Shown: piece after piece, positions 25,413 to 32,650 of the stretch
How positions within the stretch are numbered: the stretch's first letter is position 1
Layout: the number at the start of each line of letters is the position of its first letter
Origin: Fibrobacter succinogenes
GTDB lineage: Bacteria; Fibrobacterota; Fibrobacteria; Fibrobacterales; Fibrobacteraceae
Reading direction: 5' to 3'
DNA: 64,000 nucleotides
NCBI GenBank assembly: GCA_902800815.1
Contig: CADCGB010000013.1
Coordinates: 1 to 64,000, forward strand
Notes under the pieces: generated by a model
Database searches by the model: none
Told to the model about the DNA's origin: nothing
What the model saw: only the letters and a program-made list of their open reading frames with translations
Made by a program: the position numbers and the translations under genes

Positions 25413-28244
25413 CTAGAGCAGCTTCACGATTGCCGTGAACAGCGCGTCGGCGAGGGCGTTGGTCTCGAGACCTTCGAACACGCTGAACTGGTTGAACACG
25501 ATCTTGCCTGCGCCGAACGGGATCATCTGCAGGTCGACGCCGGTCTTCACTTCGCCATTCTTCAGGCTGACGGAGCGCGCGTAGACCGTTGCGCCGGGCA
25601 GTTCGTTCAGGGAAAGTCCCGGCATCACCGCTGCCGCATTGTGGTCGAGCACGCTTGCGCCGCCAAACACGGGGAGGAGTGCGGAATCTGCGGGCAGGTA
25701 GTGCAGGCTTGAGCCGTTTGCACCCGTGCTCCAGTGGGCCTCGAGCGTGCAACCAAAGTTTTGACTCTGGTTCACGAAGTCAATGTCTTCTTGCGACATG
25801 TCCGAAAGCAGGAGCGTCTTCCCGCCGTTCTTGGTCACTTCCACAATCTTGTCGATGATTTCATCAGGCCAAGAGCAGAGGTTTGCAGTGAAGATAATCT
25901 TCTCGGGGCCGGAGAGCGCAGCGAGTGCGTCGCTGGATTCCTCGCTGTTGTCGAGGAAGCAGACTTTTTCCATGGCGCTCTTCACGTCTGCCGGTTCGAT
26001 GACGATAAGGTCTTCTTCGGAGGCGTGGACTTCCTGGTTGCCATCCTTCAGCACAATGCGAATCTTGTACTTGCCCGTGGCACGCGGGGAGTTGAGCGTG
26101 CAGTTGCCGAGCTGGGTAAGGCTTGTCTTGCCGGCCGGCTCGTCGGGTGTCATTGTCTGTGTGGAGAGCACCTTGCTGTTGGCGTCGACCAGGCTCACGT
26201 CCACGGAGACGTTTTCGTGACGGTCGTTGTTCAGGAGCGTCACCTGGAAACTGACTTCGCTCTGCGGCGCGACTACGTGTTCCAGTTCGCTTACAAGGGC
26301 GCGGCTGCGGGCGTTGATTTCCTTGCAGAATGCGTCAAAGCCCTTGCTCTTGCGGTTCTCGTCGCAAAGGCCGCAGAAGTCCGTGCTGAAGTCCGCCCAC
26401 TGGTCCAGGAAGAATCCCGAAATCTGCGGGTTGCTCTGGAAGGCGGTAATCTGGTCGAGCTTGCTCTTGGTGGCGATGGCGTTCGCGCACGCGATGAATT
26501 CCGGGAGGGATTTCCATACGGAGAGCGGGCCCGTCACGAAGGACTCGATGGCCTTGAAGGTGTTCTTGATGGACTTCTGGTTCTTGACGGCGCGCGGTCC
26601 CTTGATGTTTGTCGCGGAGCTCGGGAGCAGTGCGTGGTTCTTGATGGTCACCAGCATCTTGTTCTCGATTCTGGTGGTGTCGCCGTCCTCGCTGTCCTGG
26701 AACTGGCTGTCGCCGAGGCCGGAATCGGGTACCACGAGTTCTTCCTCGTCCTTGTTGAAGCAGTGGGCGAGGTAGTGCGTGTAGGCTGCACTCGGGTTCA
26801 TCTTCGGGCGCACGGCGAGCGATGCAAACTGCGAAATGCGGTCGACAGATACCGGCAGGAGCTTGCCCGTGTCGGCATGGAAGTTACCCTCGTTGTCGAG
26901 GTAGATGCTGTCGAGGTTGCTTATTGCGGCGCGGGTCATGTCGACCGGGCTAATTGCGTTGAGCAACTTGTTACCGTTCTGAAGCATGAACGTGCCGTTC
27001 TCGGAACCCATCACCCAGGCTGCAATGCAGGGGTGGTTGTGCTGTTCCTTGACAATGTCGTTGATGAGGTTCTTCGCGTATTCCAGACCGGCGGGGGTAG
27101 ACCTCATGGTGTGGATGGGGAATTCCTGGAACACCAGGAGACCGATCTCGTCGCAGATGTCGAGAGCCTCGGTGCTGAGCGGGGCGCCACAGCTGCGGAT
27201 GGCGTTGAAGCCTGCAGCCTTCACGGCGAGGAGGTCCTTCTTGAGGGCCGGGTTGTTCGTGGTCCAGAGGCCACCTTCGCTCCACTGCTGGTTGTAGCAT
27301 ACGCCCTGCAGCTTGACAATGGCGTCGTTCAGGTAGAAGTCACCCTTGAGGCAGTCGAACTTGCGGAAGCCGAACGTACGCATGATGGGGAAGGCGTATT
27401 CCGGAGCCTTCCCCTTGCCGCCCTTGAGTTCCATCTGCACTTCGACCGCGAACATGTTGGGCTTTTCGGGGCTCCATACGAACTTGGAACGGTTCCAGTC
27501 CTTGATGTTGAGGCCGATGCGGAATGTGGCGTTTTCCTTGTCGAGCTTGGGGCAGTCCTTGAACCACTCGCAAACGTCGCCGCTCGGGTTGCGCATCAGG
27601 ATGCGCAGGCGCGGGCTGTAGCCGCGCGGGTTGTTGAATGCAATTTCGAGGTTCACGCACTCGGAGTCGGCATCCGGTTCCACGTGCAGGTCCGAAATGA
27701 AGGCGCTGCTGCCGAGGACCAGGTCCACATGCCCAAAGATACCGCCGAACGGGTACTGCGTCCAGGGGAGGCCGACGGGCACTTCGCTCGGGTGTGCGTA
27801 GCGGTCATCCGCGTCGTCGCTGCTGTCGCGGCCAAAGTCGATGCGGCTGTTGGCGGCACCCATGTTGGCCACGCGGATGCAGAGCACGTTCTCTTCGCCA
27901 ATCTTGATGGCCTTCTGGGTCTCGAGAATGAACGGCGTGTAGGCACCGAAATGCGTGCCGAGCAGCTTACCGTTGAGCCAGATGGTCGCGTGAGTGGCGA
28001 CGCGTTCGAAACGCAGGAAAATACGCTTTGCGACCTGTTTTTCGTCTTCGATAGTGAAACGCTTGAAGTAGAACGCGCAGTCCTGGGACAAAAGCAGCTT
28101 TTCAAACGTCCTTTCCCAAATGTGGGGAACCGTCACCGTTTCCGTATCTTCGGGGTAGGTGGCGTACCAGCGGTTGGTGATGCCGGAATCTTCCGTATCC
28201 CATTTCATCTGCCAATCGCCATCGAGACTCAAAATATTGTTCAT
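25413..28244 (-). CDS. Glycoside hydrolase family 2-like protein, cytoplasmic
   Basis: A 943-residue protein with the GH2 plan: sugar-binding sandwich domain (about 1-165; SLDGDWQMKWD, VPHIWER, IWLNGKLLGTHFGAYTPF), Ig-like domain (about 180-300), TIM barrel (about 310-640; FRKFDCLKGDFYLND, IRSCGAPLSTEALDICDEIG), then two beta-rich domains. No signal peptide. The acid/base site normally reads N-E but here is WVMGSENGTF (about 412). Where the nucleophile Glu is expected (about 530) I see MLVTIKNHALLPSS without Glu. It may be a divergent beta-galactosidase, mannosidase or glucuronidase relative, or an inactive one. A ribosome site AAAGGA precedes the ATG. Confidence 0.8.
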   Translation of the reverse strand: MNNILSLDGDWQMKWDTEDSGITNRWYATYPEDTETVTVPHIWERTFEKLLLSQDCAFYFKRFTIEDEKQVAKRIFLRFERVATHATIWLNGKLLGTHFGAYTPFILETQKAIKIGEENVLCIRVANMGAANSRIDFGRDSSDDADDRYAHPSEVPVGLPWTQYPFGGIFGHVDLVLGSSAFISDLHVEPDADSECVNLEIAFNNPRGYSPRLRILMRNPSGDVCEWFKDCPKLDKENATFRIGLNIKDWNRSKFVWSPEKPNMFAVEVQMELKGGKGKAPEYAFPIMRTFGFRKFDCLKGDFYLNDAIVKLQGVCYNQQWSEGGLWTTNNPALKKDLLAVKAAGFNAIRSCGAPLSTEALDICDEIGLLVFQEFPIHTMRSTPAGLEYAKNLINDIVKEQHNHPCIAAWVMGSENGTFMLQNGNKLLNAISPVDMTRAAISNLDSIYLDNEGNFHADTGKLLPVSVDRISQFASLAVRPKMNPSAAYTHYLAHCFNKDEEELVVPDSGLGDSQFQDSEDGDTTRIENKMLVTIKNHALLPSSATNIKGPRAVKNQKSIKNTFKAIESFVTGPLSVWKSLPEFIACANAIATKSKLDQITAFQSNPQISGFFLDQWADFSTDFCGLCDENRKSKGFDAFCKEINARSRALVSELEHVVAPQSEVSFQVTLLNNDRHENVSVDVSLVDANSKVLSTQTMTPDEPAGKTSLTQLGNCTLNSPRATGKYKIRIVLKDGNQEVHASEEDLIVIEPADVKSAMEKVCFLDNSEESSDALAALSGPEKIIFTANLCSWPDEIIDKIVEVTKNGGKTLLLSDMSQEDIDFVNQSQNFGCTLEAHWSTGANGSSLHYLPADSALLPVFGGASVLDHNAAAVMPGLSLNELPGATVYARSVSLKNGEVKTGVDLQMIPFGAGKIVFNQFSVFEGLETNALADALFTAIVKLL

Positions 28245-28351
28245 GTAGGGTCCTTTATGAAATTTTCCCGCTAAATTTAGAAAATATGGTGGAAACCATG
28301 CACTTTATTATCGGAAAATGGCTCGAAATTGTCGAAATTTTCCATAATCCC

Positions 28352-28379
28352 TTTACAATTTCCCGAATTTTACTACATT
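28352..28379 (+). promoter_or_regulatory. Promoter of rplU-rpmA
   Basis: TTTACA (28352), 16-nt spacer, TACATT (28374). The leader to the ATG is about 30 nt. I see no L21 autoregulatory structure. Confidence 0.5.
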
Positions 28380-28415
28380 TGGAGTCCCAATAGCAACCAA
28401 AAAAGGATTACAAAC

Positions 28416-28901
28416 ATGTATTCTATTGTTGAAACAGGTGGTTTCCAGTATAAAGTCGAACTGGGCAAGGCCTACAAGGTCCCCACGATCGACGCCGCTG
28501 TTGGTTCTGAACTGGAGCTCAAGTCCGTCCTTCTTTTCGCAGGAAAAGAAGTGCAAGTCGGCACCCCTGTCCTGAACGACGCCTCCGTGAAGGTCGAAAT
28601 CCTTGCCCACGGCAAGTATGACACCGTCATCGTGTTCAAGAAGAAGCGTCGCACCCGTTACGAACGCCGTAACGGTCATCGTCAGGGCTATACCGAGGTG
28701 CTCGTCACGGAACTCCGCTCCGGCGCCGAATCCGCAGTCGTAGATCCCAAAGTTATTACCCGCAACCGCGCTCGCGTGGCTGCCCTTGCTAAGCAGAAGG
28801 AGCAGAACAAGCCCCTCACTCGCAAGGAAAAGATTGCCCAGGGTATTCAGAAGCCGGCTAAGGTTAAGAAGAACTCCCTTCGCAAGTCTAAGGAGGCTTA
28901 A
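28416..28901 (+). CDS. rplU: 50S ribosomal protein bL21 with C-terminal extension
   Basis: A 161-residue protein. The first 103 residues are standard bL21: MYSIVETGGFQYKVELGKAY and the closing KKKRRTRYERRNGHRQGYT motif. The usual length is about 103 residues; here a Lys/Arg-rich tail of about 58 residues is added (RNRARVAALAKQKEQNKPL and onward). The tail is helical and basic and would probably bind rRNA. It lies 3 nt upstream of rpmA, the usual rplU-rpmA pair. Confidence 0.95.
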   Translation: MYSIVETGGFQYKVELGKAYKVPTIDAAVGSELELKSVLLFAGKEVQVGTPVLNDASVKVEILAHGKYDTVIVFKKKRRTRYERRNGHRQGYTEVLVTELRSGAESAVVDPKVITRNRARVAALAKQKEQNKPLTRKEKIAQGIQKPAKVKKNSLRKSKEA

Positions 28902-28904
28902 TCC

Positions 28905-29168
28905 ATGGCACACAAGAAAGGTCAAGGTTCCGTACGTAACGGTCGCGACAGTAACGCCAAGTACCTCGGCGTGAAGAAGTTCGCGGGCGAAACCGTCAAG
29001 GCCGGTAACATCATCGTGCGTCAGCGCGGTTCCCACTTCCACAAGGGCACCAACGTTGGTATGGGCAAGGATTTCACCCTGTTCTCCCTCGTTGATGGCA
29101 AGGTGAAGTTCGAACACATCGATGCCACCCGTCAGAAGGTTTCCGTCTATCCGGAAGAAGCCAACTAA
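28905..29168 (+). CDS. rpmA: 50S ribosomal protein bL27
   Basis: An 87-residue protein starting [19 protein letters not shown], whose N-terminal arm reaches the peptidyl transferase centre. [20 protein letters not shown] is the family signature. There is no N-terminal propeptide of the Firmicutes type. An AAGGAGG site precedes the ATG inside the end of rplU. Confidence 0.97.
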   Translation: MAHKKGQGSVRNGRDSNAKYLGVKKFAGETVKAGNIIVRQRGSHFHKGTNVGMGKDFTLFSLVDGKVKFEHIDATRQKVSVYPEEAN

Positions 29169-29192
29169 GGTTCGCTTAAACCGAATTTGAAG

Positions 29193-29217
29193 ACCGGACG
29201 CGCAAGCGCCCGGTTTT
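29193..29217 (+). terminator. Terminator after rpmA
   Basis: ACCGG-a-CGC, loop GCAA, GCG-c-CCGGT, then TTTT. It is 25 nt after the rpmA stop. Confidence 0.7.
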
Positions 29218-29245
29218 CTGTATATATGCGAACGGTCTCGTAAAA

Positions 29246-29302
29246 CTCACCTCCAGAAAAAAAGAGGCTCATGTGAGCCTCTTTTTATTTTCTGGAGGTG
29301 AG
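29246..29302. terminator. Long inverted repeat: bidirectional terminator overlapping the ssrA 3' end
   Basis: Arms CTCACCTCCAGAAAA (29246-29260) and TTTTCTGGAGGTGAG (29288-29302) are perfectly complementary. The inner AGAGGCTCA / TGAGCCTCT (29263-29271, 29274-29282) extends them into one long hairpin with a 2-nt loop. The right arm contains the last bases of the tmRNA acceptor strand. T runs occur on both strands, so it can end both rpmA and ssrA transcripts. Confidence 0.8.
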
Positions 29303-29523
29303 GGGAGTCGAACCCCTGTCCAAAATCACGTCCATGTCCATTCCTACAAGCTTTCCCTTCGTATTTAAGGTCTCGCCTCGTCCACGCCCAAGAAGGTCGG
29401 CGCAGATTTCAGCCAGCCTAGTGAATCTCGGACTCTAGCCCCAGGCATGCGTGAATCCTATCCCATATTTCGTCCGGACGTTCATCCCGATGGGAGCGGA
29501 ACGAGGCCCGGCGTTGCCGCTAA

Positions 29524-29553
29524 TTAGGCAGCGAGTGCGTAGTTTTCGTCAGC
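29524..29553 (-). CDS. tmRNA proteolysis tag reading frame
   Basis: Resume codon GCT, then nine codons in all giving ADENYALAA and a TAA stop. The ALAA end is the signal read by ClpXP-type proteases. It is translated only from tmRNA on a stalled ribosome. Confidence 0.9.
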   Translation of the reverse strand, partial: ADENYALAA

Positions 29554-29637
29554 ACTTATTTTTTTTCAGACTTTTTTACGAGTGCCCTCGTCTGAGACCT
29601 CGGCTTGCAACTAACACTTTCTGGTTGAGACTTGTCG

Positions 29638-29733
29638 ACTAAATGCGAGCCGGCGAGCATTTAGGCCCTTAAGCTCACGAAGTGAGCGCAAGGCCCGTAG
29701 GGCAAAATCGCTGCGAGTAGCAGTGATTTTGGC
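29638..29733 (-). repeat. 96-nt hairpin-rich insertion in the tmRNA D-loop
   Basis: Between TGGTTT and CGAC of the tRNA-like domain. Read on the minus strand it forms three stems in a row: CAAAATC-A-CTGC / GCAG-C-GATTTTG, GCTCAC-TTC-GTGAGC, and CTAAATGC / GCATTTAG. It carries no protein motif. Exact edges are uncertain by 1-2 nt. Confidence 0.8.
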
Positions 29734-29766
29734 AAACCAAAGCACCCCCGATATTATCGGGTTTAC

Positions 29767-29774
29767 CAAATATA
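29767..29774 (-). promoter_or_regulatory. -10 element of ssrA
   Basis: TATATTTG on the minus strand. Initiation near 29762 would leave a leader of about 13 nt before the mature 5' end, for RNase P to remove. The palindrome CCCGATA-A-TATCGGG sits across that leader. No clear -35. Confidence 0.5.
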
Positions 29775-29885
29775 TAAATTTATCGTCCAAAAGGGAAGAT
29801 TTGTAAAGTCCCGACCTAAATTTGCTGTTCTCGCTCGCTACCTATTTATATATATTTGTACTTGAAAAACAAGATTTCGGAGATT

Positions 29886-31508
29886 ATGATGAATATCGCC
29901 AGTGCAAAGCCCGGTTTTTTTGTACAGGACCGCTTCCTCTACAGCAAGGATAACGAGAAGGTAATCCTTCGTGGCATTAACCACATGTTTATCTGGACCG
30001 ACCGTGAAGGCAAGACCATTCCCGAAATCGCGAAGACCGGCGCGAACTGCGTGCGCATCGTGTGGAACATGCGCGGGCGCGTGAGCGACCTCGATTCCAT
30101 CGTGGCGCAGAGCATCTCGAACGGCATGATCCCGATTGTGGAAATGCACGACACTACCGGCAACTGGGAGCGCCTGCCCGAGGTGCTTGACTTCTGGCTG
30201 CGCGAAGAAACGCTCCAGATGATTACGAACCACCAGGAATACCTTATCCTGAACGTGGGCAACGAACCGGGTGCGCAGGAGATTGCCCCGGACGAGTTCT
30301 TCGGCATGTACAACATGATCGTGACCAAGATGCGTGCGGTTGGCATCCGCGTGCCTATCATGATCGATGCCGACAACTGGGGCCAGAGCGAAAAGAACAT
30401 CCTTGCGGTGGGCCCGCGCCTGCTGCATGCCGACCCCGAGCACAACCTGCTGTTCTCCATCCACATGTGGTGGCCGAGCGAACGCCACGACGCGAAGACG
30501 ACCGGGTTTGCGACCGTGCAGGAACGCGTTACTGCCTGCCTCGAGAAGTCGGTGGAAATCAAGCTCCCGCTGGTGGTGGGCGAGTTCGCCCCGATGGCGG
30601 TTGCGGGTGCACGCGAAATCCCGTACAGGCACATCATGGGCGAGTGTGAGCGCCTGAACATCGGGTGGCTCTGCTGGAGCTGGGGTCCGGGCAACTCCGA
30701 CAGCCCCGAGATGGACATGACCGAGCACGGCTCCTACAACACGCTGGTGGGCTGGGGCAAGGAAGTTGCGGTCGATAGCCCGTTGGGTATCCAGAATACG
30801 AGCGTTATCCCGACATTCATCCAGAACAAGGACTTTACCACCGGGTCGCTCGGTGGCGGCGCGAACATCATCAAGAATGGCGACTTTTCTGCGGAGAACG
30901 CGCTTGACGGCTGGACGACCGACTTCTGGGGCGGCAAGGCTGAAGTGACCTTCAAGGACGGTGCCATCCATTTCAATATCAAGCAGGCGGGCAAGGAGAC
31001 CTGGGGCCTGCAGTTCAAGCAGCACCTGACCCTCCGTAACGGCGTGACCTATATCTTCAGCATGCGCGCGAAGGCCGACAAGCCTCGCACGCTGAACGTG
31101 AACATCAAGCGCGATGCCGAGCAGTACACCCCGTATGCGAACGGGCGTATCCTGGACTTGAGCACCAGCTGGCAGAACTTCAGCTGGAAGTTCACCATGA
31201 AGGAGGACACTGACCCTGAGGCGCTCCTGATCTTTGACATGGGCGGCGTTCCCATATCCTGGTCGCTTGCCGATATCAGCCTGGTGCAGGCCCGCAGTAT
31301 CGCGGACCGCCTGAACCGTACCTTCCAGCGCAACGTGCAGAAGAACTCCGGCTACTTCAATGCCCCGAACGGCCCGTGGGAACTGCACCTCTACAACGCG
31401 AAGGGCGAACTCGAAGAGGTTCTTGACCGTGGGCGTGGCGGCGAGGGCATGCGCAGCTACCCCAAGATCGAGAAGGGCGGCATCATGGTCGTGAAGGACG
31501 TGTCGTAA
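29886..31508 (+). CDS. GH5 family glycoside hydrolase with C-terminal carbohydrate-binding module
   Basis: About 540 residues. A TIM barrel (about 10-300) with acid/base Glu 127 in NVGNEPG and nucleophile Glu 233 in VVGEFAPMA, the two GH5 catalytic motifs. The N-terminal FLYSKDNEKVILRGINHMFI is typical of mannanases and cellulases. A CBM4/9-like sandwich (about 335-460) starts IIKNGDFSAENALDGW. A short tail resembles a Fibrobacter C-terminal domain (WELHLYNAKGELEEVLDRG) but is brief. No signal peptide is seen at either ATG (29886 or 29889; GGAG lies 5-8 nt upstream). Endo-beta-mannanase is my best guess; cytoplasmic location would be odd for that. Confidence 0.85.
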   Translation: MMNIASAKPGFFVQDRFLYSKDNEKVILRGINHMFIWTDREGKTIPEIAKTGANCVRIVWNMRGRVSDLDSIVAQSISNGMIPIVEMHDTTGNWERLPEVLDFWLREETLQMITNHQEYLILNVGNEPGAQEIAPDEFFGMYNMIVTKMRAVGIRVPIMIDADNWGQSEKNILAVGPRLLHADPEHNLLFSIHMWWPSERHDAKTTGFATVQERVTACLEKSVEIKLPLVVGEFAPMAVAGAREIPYRHIMGECERLNIGWLCWSWGPGNSDSPEMDMTEHGSYNTLVGWGKEVAVDSPLGIQNTSVIPTFIQNKDFTTGSLGGGANIIKNGDFSAENALDGWTTDFWGGKAEVTFKDGAIHFNIKQAGKETWGLQFKQHLTLRNGVTYIFSMRAKADKPRTLNVNIKRDAEQYTPYANGRILDLSTSWQNFSWKFTMKEDTDPEALLIFDMGGVPISWSLADISLVQARSIADRLNRTFQRNVQKNSGYFNAPNGPWELHLYNAKGELEEVLDRGRGGEGMRSYPKIEKGGIMVVKDVS

Positions 31509-31543
31509 GGTCTGGAACCACCCCTATATAAGTATGTATCATG

Positions 31544-31577
31544 ACGGCGGATTTGGGTCCGCCGTTTGTGCGTTTTT
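31544..31577 (+). terminator. Terminator of the GH5 gene
   Basis: Perfect 8-bp stem ACGGCGGA / TCCGCCGT with loop TTTGGG, followed by a T-rich stretch. Confidence 0.8.
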
Positions 31578-31644
31578 GGTAGCATAATATCACGCGATAT
31601 TCCATTTTCATTTTTACATAGTGTGAAATGTCAACGTTTTTTAA

Positions 31645-31732
31645 CACTCTTGTATCATGAAAAATGGAACAAAATGTCCAAAATTGCGATTTGGAATGTG
31701 ATTTTAAACAAATTTCGGCACTCTTGTATCAT
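31645..31732 (+). repeat. Pair of 14-bp direct repeats upstream of the TIGR02147 gene
   Basis: CACTCTTGTATCAT occurs at 31645-31658 and again at 31719-31732, each followed by RAAA. The spacing is 74 bp, about seven helical turns. The second copy ends just before the -35 box. Likely operator sites, perhaps for the adjacent HTH protein itself. The rest of 31578-31739 is AT-rich with no gene. Confidence 0.55.
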
Positions 31733-31739
31733 AAAATTG

Positions 31740-31768
31740 TTGCATTTCGTTCTAAAAATGATTATATT
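31740..31768 (+). promoter_or_regulatory. Promoter of the TIGR02147 gene
   Basis: TTGCAT (31740), 17-nt spacer, TATATT (31763-31768). Only 9 nt remain to the ATG, so the mRNA has little or no leader. Confidence 0.65.
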
Positions 31769-31777
31769 CTTTATTGT

Positions 31778-32617
31778 ATGAAACCCGTGACGGAATACCA
31801 GAATTTTCGCGTTTTTATACGCGACTTCTATACGGAACGCAAAGTGCGGTCCGGGTTTACCTGGCGAGAGTTCGCCAGGGAGGCCGGGTATTCCTCGCCG
31901 GTATTCTTGAAGTTGGTGTGTGATGGGACCGCAAACCTCAGCGACGCAGGGATGGAACGCGTCGCTGAGGCCATGGGTCTCGTGGGTGTGGACCTCCAGT
32001 ATTTCCGCACCCTGGTACGGTTCAACCAAGAGAAGGACGCCGCTAAGAAGCGCGAAATTTTCAAGGAACTCCGTGCAATCACGAAGGAAAACGAGATTAC
32101 GCTCGTGGGCGAGGACCAGTACGACTACTACGAGTCCTGGGTGAACCCCGTGCTGCGTGAAATGGCTCCGTATGTATCGGACTCCACTCCCGCGCAGATG
32201 GCGGACAAGCTCACCTTCGGTGCGCAGGCGTCCGAGGTCAAGAAGGCCTTGCAGCTGCTCCAGAGGGTGGGGCTCCTGAACAAGACTGCCGATGGCAAGT
32301 ACGAGCAGGCGTCCAAGGCGATTACGACCGGTAATCTCGAGTTCACTAGCCTTTCCGTCCGCGAGATGCACCGCCAGATGGGCGAGCTTGCTATCCGCTC
32401 GCTCGACGAGGTGCCGGTGGACGAACGTAACGTTTCGGGTATGACCTTCGGTGTTTCCGAAGAGGCGTACCAGCGCATTACCAAGGAAATCGCGGATTTC
32501 CGCCGCCGCATTACTGCGATTGCCATGCAGGATACGGATGAGAACCGCATTTACCGTTTGAATGTGCAACTCTTCCCGCTTACAAAGGACTTGAAGAAGG
32601 GAGGGGACAATGTTTAA
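31778..32617 (+). CDS. TIGR02147 family protein, putative HTH regulator
   Basis: A 279-residue member of a family I know mainly from Fibrobacter, with many paralogues per genome. The N-terminus reads TEYQNFRVFIRDFYTERKV, then an XRE-like helix-turn-helix (WREFAREAGYSSPVFLKLV, SDAGMERVAEAMGL). The C-terminal part (about 110-279; DUF4423-like) has the FTSLSVREMHRQMGELA and RITAIAMQDTDENRIYRLN motifs of the family. Gene targets are unknown. The ATG at 31778 is chosen over an upstream one at 31664 because family homology begins at MKPVTEYQNF. The PAS gene follows 33 nt later. Confidence 0.88.
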   Translation: MKPVTEYQNFRVFIRDFYTERKVRSGFTWREFAREAGYSSPVFLKLVCDGTANLSDAGMERVAEAMGLVGVDLQYFRTLVRFNQEKDAAKKREIFKELRAITKENEITLVGEDQYDYYESWVNPVLREMAPYVSDSTPAQMADKLTFGAQASEVKKALQLLQRVGLLNKTADGKYEQASKAITTGNLEFTSLSVREMHRQMGELAIRSLDEVPVDERNVSGMTFGVSEEAYQRITKEIADFRRRITAIAMQDTDENRIYRLNVQLFPLTKDLKKGGDNV

Positions 32618-32650
32618 TACTTACGCTAACTATATCAAGGGAGGCGCAAT

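Larger units (their letters stand above)
29293..29749 (-). ncRNA. ssrA: Transfer-messenger RNA (tmRNA) with an internal insertion
   Basis: Rescues stalled ribosomes and tags the nascent peptide. The 5' GGGGGTG (29749-29743) pairs with the 3' CACCTCC plus discriminator A (29299-29293). The T arm reads AGGGG TTCGACT CCCCT. The tag frame at 29553-29524 encodes ADENYALAA then TAA. Pseudoknot 1 is visible ahead of it (CGAG/CTCG and CAGAC/GTCTG). CCA is not encoded. The conserved TGGTTTCGAC of the tRNA-like domain is interrupted after TGGTTT by 96 nt. Without these the RNA would be 361 nt, the usual size (E. coli 363). Confidence 0.93.

Noticed and set aside
25734..28274. 846-codon open frame on the plus strand opposite the GH2 gene
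   Set aside because: Product has no domain and skewed composition; it mirrors the codon bias of the GH2 gene. Long antisense frames also occur at 29838-31388, 60899-62920 and 41533-43005.
28245..28415. Riboswitch or L21 leader before rplU
   Set aside because: AT-rich, with no stable stem or known motif visible.
29293..29749. Two-piece (permuted) tmRNA
   Set aside because: The 5' and 3' acceptor halves are in normal order at the two ends of the gene; only an insertion is seen.
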